A DNA stretch of 64,000 bases from Massilia eurypsychrophila (lineage in GTDB: Bacteria; Pseudomonadota; Gammaproteobacteria; Burkholderiales; Burkholderiaceae_D): positions 62,001 to 126,000 of the forward strand of contig NZ_PDOC01000001.1 in assembly GCF_002760655.1 (NCBI RefSeq), read 5' to 3'. The notes under the pieces were generated by a model, which worked only from the letters and a program-made list of their open reading frames with translations, searched no databases and had not been told where the DNA came from. Both the position numbers and the translations under genes were made by a program. This document shows positions 1 through 8,901 of the stretch, one piece after another (the stretch's first letter is position 1; each line of letters starts with the position of its first letter).

Positions 1-537
1 CCTAATTGCGTTCCTGCGCGAAACGTTGGATCCGGTGTAAAACCCCGAATCATCGCGTTGCTGTATGGTAGAGGTCTGCTAAGTTTTGAAGTCTATGTTA
101 AGACTGCAGATCGAGACGTGCTTGAGATGAGAGTTTCAAGCCTTCGAAAGCGAAACGATCTCAACTTCCCAATGGGCTCGCCCGCTCCGGAGTCAGCGAA
201 CAAGAACGTCAAGACCTACGTAAGGGACCCGGCCGTTAAAGCGTGGGTTCTAATGATATCGAAAGGAATTTGCGAGGGTTGCGAAGCTCAAGCGCATTTC
301 GCTGGGCGCGATGGACTGCCCTATCTCGAAGTTCACCATGTATTGCCACTGTCCAAACGGGGGTCTGATAAAGTTACAAATGCGGTGGCTTTATGTCCAA
401 ATTGTCATATGCGTTGCCACCATTCAATCGATCGGGATGAGTTTAAAATTCATCTTTATCAAAGCATTAGGCGGCTAATTCTTGAGGTCCCTGAGCCGGT
501 CGTCGAAAAAACGGACGAGTTTGTCGATTTCGACTAG
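1..537 (+). CDS. HNH endonuclease domain protein, C-terminal part (cut by window edge)
   Basis: The reading frame is open from the first base of the window to the stop at 535-537, so this is most likely the 3' end of a longer gene. A TTG at 58 is the first possible start inside the window. The visible 178 residues carry an HNH nuclease domain: a CEGC pair, then VHHVLPL, then an Asn, then a CPNC pair followed by HMRCHH. The four cysteines would hold a structural zinc, and the HH/N/H residues form the beta-beta-alpha metal site used to cut DNA. This layout is common in McrA-like and other restriction-type nucleases whose N-terminal domain reads modified or specific DNA; that domain would lie left of the window. 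Base composition is less GC-rich than the genes to its right, which suggests horizontal origin. The family call is firm; target and biological role are unknown. Confidence 0.75.
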   Translation, partial: PNCVPARNVGSGVKPRIIALLYGRGLLSFEVYVKTADRDVLEMRVSSLRKRNDLNFPMGSPAPESANKNVKTYVRDPAVKAWVLMISKGICEGCEAQAHFAGRDGLPYLEVHHVLPLSKRGSDKVTNAVALCPNCHMRCHHSIDRDEFKIHLYQSIRRLILEVPEPVVEKTDEFVDFD

Positions 538-838
538 ATCCTTGGACCGCGCACATCAAGCGCATAGGTTCGATAGTAACCTCAGACACCTACAGGCCGG
601 AATGTCATCACGGGCAGCATCTCATCTTGGCGAAGAAGCGACGCGGGCACACCGTCTAGACAACGGCACAATTGTTGCGGCGGGGCCTAGTTCCGGGTTT
701 AATGCGTCCAGCCCGCAGGCGACAGCCGAGATCTTCATTTGAAATATAGCGTGATGCTTTTCTTACTGAATCTAACACAGAAGCAATCACAGCTTTGCGG
801 GCGATAAGTTCTGGGCAAACACAACGCCGTGTATAAAA
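538..838. other. Gene-free stretch between HNH gene and Sel1 gene
   Basis: About 300 bp with no convincing gene. A short open frame (482-742, +) overlaps the end of the HNH gene, has no recognisable motif and reads as low-complexity. I see no terminator with a T-run and no clear promoter here. Confidence 0.5.
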
Positions 839-1477
839 TCAGGTGGCGGCACCATCTGCACCATCACGCGCCGCCGCTTCTAGCACCTCAAAAATCTCAT
901 CCACCTTCGCCTGCGCGGTCGCGTTCCCCTGATCCGCCGACATCGCATATAAAGTCAGCGCCTGCTCGAAGTTCTGCTCCACGCCAATGCCGTGGAAGTA
1001 CATCGACGCCAGGTTGCACTGCGCGACCGCGTTGCCTTGGGCGGCGGCGCGCTGGAACATCTCGGCGGCCTTTTCCACGTCCTGCGGCACGCCCTGGCCG
1101 CTGTCGTACATTACGCCCAGGTTGGTTTGTGCGGCGGCATGACCAAGGCCAGCGGCGCGGCTGAACAGTTCCAGCGCCTGCTTGTTGTCCTGCTCCACAC
1201 CGCGGCCCTGGTCGTACATGAGGCCAAGGTTGTATTGCGCCATGGCGCTGCCGTTGTCGGCGGCCAGGCGGTACCAGCGCACAGCGTCGGCCAGGTCCGG
1301 CTCGAGACCTTCGCACATTACGCCGATGTTGAATTGGGCAGTGGCGTTGTTTAGCTCGGCCAGGTCATGGTAGATCTGCAGGGCTGTGGCGGAATCGCCA
1401 GCCTCGACGGCGGCGGCGGCGGCGTTCAGTTGGACGTCGACCGCGCTCGGTGCGGATTCGGGATTCGTTGTTGCCAT
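839..1477 (-). CDS. Sel1-repeat (TPR-like) protein
   Basis: 212-residue protein made almost entirely of Sel1-like repeats. Four repeats of about 36 residues follow one another (roughly residues 50-195), each with the pattern A-x-AQ-x-NLG-x-MY-x-x-G-x-GV, followed by a partial repeat. Such solenoids bind other proteins and are used as scaffolds in signalling and envelope processes. There is no signal peptide or membrane segment, so it is probably cytoplasmic. The ATG at 1477 has a good AGGAG ribosome-binding site. The same frame stays open far upstream (to about 3034), but that part is a shadow of the helicase gene and is not included. It lies 284 bp downstream of the helicase gene on the same strand, so co-transcription is possible but not shown. 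The partner protein cannot be read from the sequence. Confidence 0.85.
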   Translation of the reverse strand: MATTNPESAPSAVDVQLNAAAAAVEAGDSATALQIYHDLAELNNATAQFNIGVMCEGLEPDLADAVRWYRLAADNGSAMAQYNLGLMYDQGRGVEQDNKQALELFSRAAGLGHAAAQTNLGVMYDSGQGVPQDVEKAAEMFQRAAAQGNAVAQCNLASMYFHGIGVEQNFEQALTLYAMSADQGNATAQAKVDEIFEVLEAAARDGADGAAT

Positions 1478-1761
1478 CTTTACAGCTCCTGGTGGGAATC
1501 GGCGCGGGTTGCCGCAGCTCGTTGCAGATATTCTAGTCGGTATGCAAGCTTCCACGAAAACTTGCGTTGTTGCAATGAATGAATTGCAAGGTGATGGAAT
1601 GGAGGGTGGATTGGCCATTGGATGCTTGCAGCTTGAGGGCGTGACGAGGCTTTCGACGTCGAACGTCCAGAGCACGGCAATGTCTGCCGGCAGCCTGGCG
1701 AATTCAATAGCGCTGATTAAGTGCTCAGCAGGTGTGCGGCAGGTGAACCGAGGTCGGCCCC

Positions 1762-3405
1762 CTAAGCCGGAGGGCCCATGCGCTCGAGCAGCTGGGCGGC
1801 GGCGCGTTCGCTCAGGACCAGCACCAGCTTCAGGCGCGCGCGCGTCATGCCGACGAATAGCTTGCGGAACGTTAGCTCTTCGATCTCTTCGAAGTCGATC
1901 TCGGTAAAAATCACCGCCGGCGCGGACTGGCCCTTGAAGCGGTACACCGACTCGGCCAGCAAGCCGCCTTCGCGAAATACCGGATTGCCGAACAGGTCGT
2001 ACTCGCCGGTGAAAGACTTCAGCGTGTGCGCGTCGCCTAGCGTGTCCAACCCGAGCAGCGTCGATTTTTCGCGGCCGCGAAACGACGCGATCGCAATGTC
2101 GTGGCGCGCGAAGCCGGCCGCAAGGCACAGCGTGATGGCGTGCTTGGTCTGCGCGATCATGGCGTCGATGTCGCCCTCGGCGTAGGCCAGCACTTCGATG
2201 TCGGCGCCTTCGAACGGGCTGGCCGCTTCCACCGGCTGGCGCGCCGAGCCGATCGCGGCGAGCATGTCGACGATCTGGCGCGGACTGCGGTAGTTGGTGT
2301 GCGAATGCAGCGTCACCCAGCCAGGCAGCGGCACCATGTCGCGCCCGTACAGGTTCTGGGTCGGGTCCTCCAGCCAGATGGCGCGCCCGCCGTCCTTCAG
2401 CATGCGCAGCAAGATGTCGCGCCACCCAATCGAAAAATCCTGGCCTTCGTCGACGATCAGGACGTCGTACTTCCACGTCTCGGGCAGGTCGGCCGTGGCC
2501 AGCACGGTCTCCATCTCGCTCCAGATGGCGCCGGAGCGGTAGTCGGGCGATTCGCCGCGCGCGCGCATGAAGGCGTCGCCCAGCATGTGGAAGGTGGCCA
2601 CGCGGCCGCCGGCCGGCACCAGGCGCTCGATGTGGTCGGCCAGCGGCCGGTTGTAGCAGACGTACAGCGGGCGCAGGCCGGCATCGATGGCGGCGCTGTA
2701 TTCGGCCAGCGCCAACTGGGTCTTGCCGCTGCCGGCGGTGCCGACCACACGCAGACGGTACGGCGCAAACTCGAGCCGGCGCGCCCACGTCGCCAGGCCG
2801 CCGGACAGGCGCGTCACCATCTGCTGGGCGCTGCCGATCATGGCGCTGGGGTCGGGCCGCAGACTGAGCGTGTCGCCGAGGAAGCGCGCGACTTTTTCGA
2901 ACTGGTCGTCGGGCGCGGTGATCGGCAGCGTTTCGCGGATGACGTCGGCCAGGCGATGCTTGTCGTCGGCGTCGATGATGTGGCGCGGGTCGATGCCGGC
3001 CAGGTGCGGGTCGCGCACGTGGTAGTCGGGGCAATACAGCAGGTAGTCGATGGACAGCGGGGCATCGCCGAAGCGCCGCGTCAGGCCGTCGATGGCGCGC
3101 AGGATCTGGTTGCGCACGTTGCGCGCCTTGCCGTGATAGCTCTTGACCAGGCCTTCCGGCGTCTCGGTCAGAAAGCCGGACTTCTGCTCGATCAGCAGGA
3201 TGCGCCCGTTCGGCGCGACGACGATGAAGTCGATTTCGCCATACGCGGAGAAGCCCTTTTCCACATTGGTCCAGTGTACGCCGTGGTAGATGCTGTACGG
3301 CGTGTCAGCCAGGCTGGCCTCGAGGTAGACGAGAGTCTCGATTTCTCGGGCGGCGGCGCCGGTAACGGACATTTCGCGCCAGCCTGCGGGGTGAAGGTGG
3401 GCCAT
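1762..3405 (-). CDS. NERD nuclease-related domain / UvrD-like helicase fusion
   Basis: 547 residues in two parts. Residues about 17-120 match the NERD domain, with a GEIDF acidic residue followed by an IEQKSG (E-x-K) motif, the layout of a restriction-type nuclease core. From about residue 215 follows a superfamily 1 helicase ATPase: Walker A GTAGSGKTQ (222-229), Walker B VDEGQDF near 320, and a C-terminal VGMTRARLKLVLVLSE motif typical of UvrD/Rep. The helicase part is shorter than full UvrD (about 700 residues). NERD-helicases are presumed DNA-processing enzymes and are sometimes found near defence genes; the substrate is unknown. A second start at 3372 (MSVTGAAA) is possible; neither has a strong ribosome-binding site. 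It sits between a Sel1 protein and a divergent desaturase. Confidence 0.85.
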   Translation of the reverse strand: MAHLHPAGWREMSVTGAAAREIETLVYLEASLADTPYSIYHGVHWTNVEKGFSAYGEIDFIVVAPNGRILLIEQKSGFLTETPEGLVKSYHGKARNVRNQILRAIDGLTRRFGDAPLSIDYLLYCPDYHVRDPHLAGIDPRHIIDADDKHRLADVIRETLPITAPDDQFEKVARFLGDTLSLRPDPSAMIGSAQQMVTRLSGGLATWARRLEFAPYRLRVVGTAGSGKTQLALAEYSAAIDAGLRPLYVCYNRPLADHIERLVPAGGRVATFHMLGDAFMRARGESPDYRSGAIWSEMETVLATADLPETWKYDVLIVDEGQDFSIGWRDILLRMLKDGGRAIWLEDPTQNLYGRDMVPLPGWVTLHSHTNYRSPRQIVDMLAAIGSARQPVEAASPFEGADIEVLAYAEGDIDAMIAQTKHAITLCLAAGFARHDIAIASFRGREKSTLLGLDTLGDAHTLKSFTGEYDLFGNPVFREGGLLAESVYRFKGQSAPAVIFTEIDFEEIEELTFRKLFVGMTRARLKLVLVLSERAAAQLLERMGPPA

Positions 3406-3582
3406 GGATTCTTAAGCGTCGAAGCTGAAAACACCATTGTATGCCGCCTGCCGGATTGATAACAATTCATTAAGCAGCCGCGGAAAAGCGCCTCTTCTTG
3501 TCATTTTGATCGGCGTCGCGGCGCAATATCATTTGCATAATCCATCCTTGTCTGTCAGTGCGCTTTATCCAGGAATGAAACG

Positions 3583-4572
3583 ATGAAAACGAATGCCCTG
3601 TATTACCCTGCCGGCGCGGCGGAATCCGCGAGCGGGCCGCTGCGCCCGGCGGTGCTGGCCGATGCCAGCGCGCTGTCTTCGGCCGCCAAGCGCGAGATCA
3701 TGGCGATGTCCGGTGCGCGCCCTGCCCGCTTTGCCGCGGAACTGGCGCTGACCTGGCTGTCGATCGCCGCGCTGATCGGGATCGGCGTGTATTTCGATCA
3801 CCTGGCGGTGACGCTGGTGTGCGCATTCTTGATCAGCACGCGGCAGATGGTGCTGGCGCTGCTGCTGCACGAACAGGTGCACCGCCTGGGCCTGCGCAGT
3901 AAATACGCCGACTGGATCATCAACGTGTTCGCGGTGTATCCGCTGTTCGTCACCACGGTGGAGGATTATGCGAAGGTGCACCTGTCGCACCACAAGTACT
4001 GCTTCACGAAGGACGATCCTGACTTTATCCGCAAGGCCGGCGCCGAGTGGACGTTCCCGATGAAGCCGCGCCAGCTGCTGGGCATCGTGCTGCGCGACGT
4101 GACGGGGTTTAATGTGATCCGCCTGATCCGCGGCAAGAAGGCGCACGGCACGGCCGAATTCACGCGCCGCAATCCGACGCCGAAGTGGGTGCGCATCGCG
4201 TTCTTCGCCACGCTCGCCGCGGTGCTGACGATCGTTGGCGGCTGGACGGCTTTCCTGATTTACTGGGTGCTGCCGATCGTGACGGTGACGCAGGTGCTGG
4301 TGCGCTGGATCGCCGTCGCCGAGCACGAGTACAACATCGAAGATGGTTCGATCCACGAAACAACGCCACTGCTGCAGCCGAACTGGTGGCAGCGGATCGT
4401 GTTCCCGGATCTTAATTTCGGCCTGCACGTGTATCACCACATGCATCCTGGCGTATCGTTCGGCAATCTGCCGAAGGTGCACGCAATTTACAAGCGCGAG
4501 GGGCTGGTCGACGACAGCGCGATCTTCTATGGCCAGGGAGCGTATTTGAAGTATCTGGTGTCGGCGAAGTAA
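3583..4572 (+). CDS. Membrane fatty acid desaturase family protein
   Basis: 329 residues. The three histidine boxes of membrane-bound di-iron desaturases/hydroxylases are present: HEQVH at residues 96-100, HLSHHKY with His 133/136/137, and HVYHHMHP with His 282/285/286/288. Hydrophobic segments lie at about 52-92, 110-128 and 205-245, as expected for an inner-membrane enzyme with a cytoplasmic iron site. Family members introduce double bonds or hydroxyl groups into acyl chains or related lipids, using oxygen and an electron donor. The third box and the EHEYNIEDGSIHET segment are typical of the group that also includes sphingolipid-type and carotenoid-type enzymes, so the exact substrate is open. 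The gene stands alone between the divergent NERD-helicase gene and a convergent orphan gene. Confidence 0.85.
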   Translation: MKTNALYYPAGAAESASGPLRPAVLADASALSSAAKREIMAMSGARPARFAAELALTWLSIAALIGIGVYFDHLAVTLVCAFLISTRQMVLALLLHEQVHRLGLRSKYADWIINVFAVYPLFVTTVEDYAKVHLSHHKYCFTKDDPDFIRKAGAEWTFPMKPRQLLGIVLRDVTGFNVIRLIRGKKAHGTAEFTRRNPTPKWVRIAFFATLAAVLTIVGGWTAFLIYWVLPIVTVTQVLVRWIAVAEHEYNIEDGSIHETTPLLQPNWWQRIVFPDLNFGLHVYHHMHPGVSFGNLPKVHAIYKREGLVDDSAIFYGQGAYLKYLVSAK

Positions 4573-4610
4573 GCCGCTGTTTATCGCAATGGGGTCCCCG
4601 CGAAATTTGA

Positions 4611-5030
4611 TCAGGCGAAGACCCTGGCGCGCAGGTTGTTGCGGCTGGCCTTGAGCTTCTGGTCGTACACGCCCGGCCAGCGCTGCAGCGTGGCCGGCAG
4701 CCACTTGCGGTCGAGCTTGTTTTTCTTGGCGGTGAACAGCACATCGGCCAGCGCCGTGCCGGACGACGTGCCGCTGGCCACGGCCAGGCTGCCGATCACG
4801 GCGCCGGCATAGTACACGGCACTGCATGCGGCAATCCCCGACAGCCCCTCCAGCCTGGTGCCCTCGCCGATGATGTCGCCGATCGTGGCAGCTTTGCCCA
4901 ACTTGTCGATCTGGCCGAGCAGCGTGGCGATGTTGCCAACCGCCGCCTGGAAAGTGCCGAACAGCACCTGCGGGGCGGGCAAGCCGACACCGTCCATGTT
5001 TTGCCGGAAGCTCTGGTAGAAGTCGGACAT
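4611..5030 (-). CDS. Hypothetical protein with Gly/Ala-rich hydrophobic core
   Basis: 139 residues, not recognised. The start at 5030 has a purine-rich AGAGGAA site seven bases upstream. Residues about 75-115 are rich in Gly, Ala and Ser (GIAACSAVYYAGAVIGSL), long enough to be one or two membrane helices of the glycine-zipper kind. The C-terminal third is basic (KKNKLDRKW, QKLKASRNNLRARV). There is no cleavable signal peptide. A glycine-zipper helix plus a basic tail occurs in membrane-inserting effectors and in some phage or toxin proteins, but nothing here proves such a role. It has no operon partner: it converges with the desaturase gene and is divergent from the antiporter gene. Confidence 0.7.
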   Translation of the reverse strand: MSDFYQSFRQNMDGVGLPAPQVLFGTFQAAVGNIATLLGQIDKLGKAATIGDIIGEGTRLEGLSGIAACSAVYYAGAVIGSLAVASGTSSGTALADVLFTAKKNKLDRKWLPATLQRWPGVYDQKLKASRNNLRARVFA

Positions 5031-5270
5031 AGCGTATTCCTCTGGGAAAAGTTTATTGCAAGCACAAAACTCAACACTCGGGCAATGAATGAAAGTTGTT
5101 TTGCGGTGCGTCTGAGAATCGGCTTGAATTAGCGGCTGAGGCTTCGCGGCTTGAACAATATCAATCCCTGGGTGCATTTGTGCAGTGACGCCGTGGCCAC
5201 GGTCAACCGCGCGGTTAGCAAAACGCATTAATTGTAGAATCGACATTCGCACCGAATCCCCAAGGCCGCA

Positions 5271-6575
5271 ATGACGACTACCCACTGGTTCATCCTGATC
5301 GGCATGCTGATGCTCGCGCGCGGCATGGCGGCGACCACCATCTCGCGCTTGCCCGTCACCTCGGCCATCGTCTACCTGATGGCCGGCATCATTCTCGGTC
5401 CAATGGTGCTTGGCATTTTCACGTTCGATGCGATCAAGCAGTCGCACGTGCTGGAAGTGGCCACCGAAATCGCGGTGCTGATCTCGCTGTTCTCGGCCGG
5501 CGTCAAGATGCCGGTGCCGATGACCTTCAAGCGCTGGGGGCCGTCGATCCGCCTGGCATGGCTGTCGATGTCGATCACGGTCGGCCTGGTGGCGGCGTTC
5601 TGCTACTACGTGCTGAACATGCCGCTCGGCGCCGGCGTTTTGCTCGGCGCGATCCTGGCGCCGACCGATCCGGTGCTGGCCACCGACGTCCAGGTCCGTC
5701 ACGCCGGCGACTACGACAAGCTGCGCTTCACGCTGACGTCCGAAGCGGGCATGAACGACGGCTCGGCGTTTCCGTTCGTGATGCTCGGCCTCGCCCTGCT
5801 GGGCGCCGGCGAGCTCGGCAGCGACTTCGTGTGGAAATGGGCGATCATCGACGTCGTCTGGGCCACCCTCGGCGCGGTGGCGATCGGCTGGGCCGGCGGC
5901 GCCATGCTCGGCAACCTGAGCTGGGCGCTGCGCAACAAGGATCCGAAGCACGACGTGCTCGACGACCTGGTCGGCCTGGGCCTGATCGCGGTCGTCTACG
6001 GCGTCTGCGTGCTGTGCAAGGCGTGGGGCTTCCTGGCGGTGTTTTTCGCCGGCGTGGCGCTGCGCCAGACCGAACTGCTGCTGGTGGGCGCGCACAAGAA
6101 CCGCCAAGGCCTGCTGGTGCCGGACGATCCGAAGGCCGATCCGGCCAACGACGAGGTGCCGGACACGCCGCAGCCGCTGACGGTCAGCGCCGAATCGCTG
6201 GTGTTCAAGGAACACCTTGAGCGCTTGTCGGAGCTGACCCTGGTGCTGCTGATCGGCGGCATGCTGACCTTGCAGGACTGGAACTGGCGCACCTGCGGCA
6301 CCGCGCTGTTCCTGTTCGTCGTGGCGCGCCCGCTGAGCGTGATGCTGGGCCTGATGGGCAGCGACACGACGATGCGCGTGCGCCTGATCATCGGCTGGTT
6401 CGGCGTGCGCGGCATCGGCTCGATCTACTACCTGATGTACGCGATCAACCACGGCTTGCCGGCGACGCTGACGCGCGACCTGATCCAGATCACCGCGATC
6501 GTGATCGCGCTGTCGATCATCGTGCATGGCACCAGCGTCAAGCCGCTGATGGACAAGTTCTGGCGCAAGAAGTAG
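5271..6575 (+). CDS. CPA1-family cation/proton antiporter
   Basis: 434 residues with about 11-13 predicted membrane helices throughout. Signature segments of Na+/H+ (NhaP/CPA1) exchangers are visible: GAILAPTDPVLATDV with the ND/TD pair in the ion-binding helix, TSEAGMNDGSAFPF, and WFGVRGIGSIYYL in the C-terminal half. A hydrophilic loop of about 45 residues (around 275-325, rich in Asp and Pro) joins the two halves and is probably cytoplasmic. The protein should exchange Na+ or K+ for H+ across the inner membrane, for pH and salt balance. It lacks the long C-terminal regulatory tail of larger NhaP proteins. The exact ion cannot be told from sequence. Confidence 0.9.
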   Translation: MTTTHWFILIGMLMLARGMAATTISRLPVTSAIVYLMAGIILGPMVLGIFTFDAIKQSHVLEVATEIAVLISLFSAGVKMPVPMTFKRWGPSIRLAWLSMSITVGLVAAFCYYVLNMPLGAGVLLGAILAPTDPVLATDVQVRHAGDYDKLRFTLTSEAGMNDGSAFPFVMLGLALLGAGELGSDFVWKWAIIDVVWATLGAVAIGWAGGAMLGNLSWALRNKDPKHDVLDDLVGLGLIAVVYGVCVLCKAWGFLAVFFAGVALRQTELLLVGAHKNRQGLLVPDDPKADPANDEVPDTPQPLTVSAESLVFKEHLERLSELTLVLLIGGMLTLQDWNWRTCGTALFLFVVARPLSVMLGLMGSDTTMRVRLIIGWFGVRGIGSIYYLMYAINHGLPATLTRDLIQITAIVIALSIIVHGTSVKPLMDKFWRKK

Positions 6576-6650
6576 GCGGTTGCGCTATTCGCAACAGGCA
6601 ATCTATACTGCGTGGGGAAATTTCCCCGATAACGCACCGACGGACACGCC

Positions 6651-7088
6651 ATGAAACGCATCCTTTTACTCGTACTGACGCCGCTGCTGCTGGCAGGTTG
6701 CGTCCGGTCGTCGGCCAGCTACTACATCGACGGCCCGGCCCATTCGCTGTCGGTGCGCGCCGAGCAGGAATACTTCTGGAACAGCGACGTCGTGGTCAAG
6801 CTGGTGGCGGCGCACCTGCCCGAGTGCCAGCGCCAGTTCCCGATGATGACGCTGCCGCTGGCCGAGGTCGAGGTCGAGCTGTACGGGGCCGGCGAAAACG
6901 TCTACTCGGTACGGGTCGGCAAGCAGGTGATGCGCATCGAGACGGGCGGCTGCACGCGGCTGACCGAGCCGACCACCGAGGAGCTGGGCCAGCGGCTCGG
7001 CGCGTTCAGGCTCGACGCGGAGAAGAAGCTGGTGTTCGAACAGGACGCGAATGCGCGCGTGACGCCGGCGGCGCCGGCGGCGCAGTAA
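6651..7088 (+). CDS. Small lipoprotein, function unknown
   Basis: 145 residues. The N-terminus MKRILLLVLTPLLLAGCV is a lipoprotein signal peptide with a lipobox (LLAGC, acylated Cys17), so the mature protein should be anchored in the envelope. The rest is a compact soluble domain of about 110 residues with two further cysteines (ECQ and GGC, near residues 63 and 103) that could form a disulfide, and an Ala/Pro-rich tail. No enzymatic motif is seen. The gene follows the antiporter by 75 bp on the same strand and may be co-transcribed with it. Confidence 0.8.
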   Translation: MKRILLLVLTPLLLAGCVRSSASYYIDGPAHSLSVRAEQEYFWNSDVVVKLVAAHLPECQRQFPMMTLPLAEVEVELYGAGENVYSVRVGKQVMRIETGGCTRLTEPTTEELGQRLGAFRLDAEKKLVFEQDANARVTPAAPAAQ

Positions 7089-7143
7089 TCCGTTCAGGCC
7101 GCAGTTCGGCCACCTGACCTGCTTGCTACAACGCTACAGCGAC

Positions 7144-7473
7144 TCACCCGTCAGGACTACCCATCCGCTTGCGCAGCTGCTCGATCGCGGCGCCGCGCCC
7201 GGCCAGCTCCAGCGCGCGCTCGAGCAGGTTCGGCTCGTCGCCACGCGTCAGCGTCCATTGGGTGAAGTACTCGTGCACCGTGCGCCACGGCGGGAACACC
7301 GGCGGCAGGCTGCGCCACGCGGCGCCACTGTCGAGGAAGTACAGCACCGCGCAGAACACGTCGTACAGGTCGTGCTTGCGGGGACGCGTCTTGCGCCGCG
7401 CCGCTTCCAGCATCGGGCGCACCTTCTCGAAATCTTCTCGCGAAATATCGCTGGGGAATTCAGGCCTGGACAT
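7144..7473 (-). CDS. IS5-type transposase OrfA-like protein (DUF4096), orphan
   Basis: 109 residues matching the N-terminal domain of IS5/IS427-group transposases: DFEKVRPMLE, RKTRPRKHDLYDVFCAVLYFLDSGAAWRSLPPVFPPWRTVHEYF. In intact elements this OrfA is followed by an OrfB with the DDE catalytic domain, usually joined by frameshifting. Here no OrfB follows; after the stop comes the convergent lipoprotein gene. No terminal inverted repeats or target duplications were found around it. It has a good start (GAGGGGCGAAG before ATG 7473). The conserved frame without an element suggests either a remnant or a domesticated DNA-binding protein; both are inference. Confidence 0.75.
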   Translation of the reverse strand: MSRPEFPSDISREDFEKVRPMLEAARRKTRPRKHDLYDVFCAVLYFLDSGAAWRSLPPVFPPWRTVHEYFTQWTLTRGDEPNLLERALELAGRGAAIEQLRKRMGSPDG

Positions 7474-7523
7474 CTTCGCCCCTCAAATCTCTTTGGAGGG
7501 TGTAGATGTGGAACAGGTTCCCT

Positions 7524-8900
7524 CTATGCGTTCAAAAGCAGTTGCCGCAGCGCCGCCAGCAGGGCCGACGCCTGCGCGCCGGCGTCCTCGACAGCCGACA
7601 GCGCCTTCACCACGCGCGCCGCCTGGGTGCGGTTGCGCTGGAACGCCGCGTCCGGCACGGCCGCAAATTCGGCCGCCAGCTCGGCCGCGCAGTGCTCGAT
7701 GCGCGCACCGTCGCGCGGCGCCAGGTCGAGCAGCGCCAGCAGATACGTCGCGCCCCACTGCAGCCGCGTCGCGCCGCCAACGGCATCGGCCCACGCCTGC
7801 TCGTAGCAATGCAGCGCGGCGGCCGGCTCGCCGCGCCGCTTGGCCAGCGCGGCCAGGCTATGCAGCAGAAAATACGGCGCGTGCGACTGCGCCAGCTCGG
7901 CGCGCAGCAGCTGCTGCGCTTCGTCGATCAGGCCGGCGTCCGACAGCACGCCGGCGCCGGTGACGACGACGGTGTGGCGCAGCGCCGGCCCCTGCGCCTG
8001 CGCGGTCGCCTCGGCCACGCGCGCGCTGGCCAGCGCCAGCAGCTGCGGCTCGGCCGCGCCAAGGCGGCTCAAGCGCACGCGCGTGCGCAGCGCGTTGAGA
8101 CGGTCGCCGATGTCGAGGGTGTCGTCGTCTTCCAGGCTCACCAGCGCGTCCGACCACGAGGCGATCAGCCGCGCGCGCGCGGTGCTGCCGGGCGCGGTCA
8201 GGAAGCGCACCAGGTCGAGCGCGTAGCCGATCACGATGTCGAACTGCAGGCACACGGCCTGGTTGTCGCACAGCGTCGCTTCGAGGCGCCGGATGGCGGC
8301 GGCCTGGTCGAGGCCGGTTTCGCCCGCCACCGCCGCCGCGTGCAGGCCGAGCCACTCGAGCCGCACCACCGCGTCGGCCAGGGTGCAGGCGCGTGTGAGG
8401 CTGGCGACGATGGCGGCGAAGTCGAGGTTCTTGAGCAGCTGGCGCTCGTCGGTGTCCCACGAATAGAAACTGAGCAGGCGCCACTCGTCGTCCGACAGCG
8501 CGCGCTCGCGCGACAGCGCCACGCTGAGCGACTCGGCGGCGGTGAAGCGCGCGTTCAGCGCGAGGTCGAGAATGTGGACGAAGCGCTTGCCGTCGAGTTC
8601 GCACGGCAGGCGCGTCACTTCAGCGCCGTCGGGTCGGAACACCACCAGCGTCGGATAGCTGCGCAGCTTGAACTGGGCGGCCAGGCGCTGGGCGCCGACG
8701 CTGTCGCCGTCGATCTCGAGGGCGATGAACGAGTCGGCCAGTTCGATGAAGTCGGTCCGGTTGAATACCACCGACTTGATGCGGTTGCACGGCGGGCACC
8801 AGGCGGCGCCCCAGTACAGCAGCAGCGGCTTGCCGGCCGCGCGCGCCTGCGCGAACGCGGCCTGCGGATCGCGTTGCCAGTCGATCGCGCCGGCGGCCAT
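7524..8900 (-). CDS. Thioredoxin-fold protein with long helical C-terminal region
   Basis: 458 residues. Residues about 8-115 form a thioredoxin-like domain with the redox motif WCPPC (Cys35/Cys38) and the cis-proline segment SYPTLVVF. This is followed by about 340 residues rich in Ala, Leu and Arg that look like a helical-repeat (TPR-like) region. The Trp-Cys-Pro-Pro-Cys motif and lack of a signal peptide suggest a cytoplasmic thiol-disulfide or chaperone role, not envelope disulfide formation. The ATG at 8900 lies one base after the folE stop, so the two genes are almost certainly translated from one message. Function beyond the thioredoxin fold is unknown. Confidence 0.85.
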   Translation of the reverse strand: MAAGAIDWQRDPQAAFAQARAAGKPLLLYWGAAWCPPCNRIKSVVFNRTDFIELADSFIALEIDGDSVGAQRLAAQFKLRSYPTLVVFRPDGAEVTRLPCELDGKRFVHILDLALNARFTAAESLSVALSRERALSDDEWRLLSFYSWDTDERQLLKNLDFAAIVASLTRACTLADAVVRLEWLGLHAAAVAGETGLDQAAAIRRLEATLCDNQAVCLQFDIVIGYALDLVRFLTAPGSTARARLIASWSDALVSLEDDDTLDIGDRLNALRTRVRLSRLGAAEPQLLALASARVAEATAQAQGPALRHTVVVTGAGVLSDAGLIDEAQQLLRAELAQSHAPYFLLHSLAALAKRRGEPAAALHCYEQAWADAVGGATRLQWGATYLLALLDLAPRDGARIEHCAAELAAEFAAVPDAAFQRNRTQAARVVKALSAVEDAGAQASALLAALRQLLLNA

Positions 8901-8901
8901 G

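Noticed and set aside
482-742. Short plus-strand frame after the HNH gene
   Set aside because: No start signal, no similarity, overlaps the HNH gene end.
1478-3034. Long minus-strand open frame upstream of and in phase with the Sel1 gene
   Set aside because: It is a shadow of the NERD-helicase gene in another frame, rich in Arg/Pro/Ala. Only the part from 1477 down codes the Sel1 protein, with its own good ribosome-binding site.
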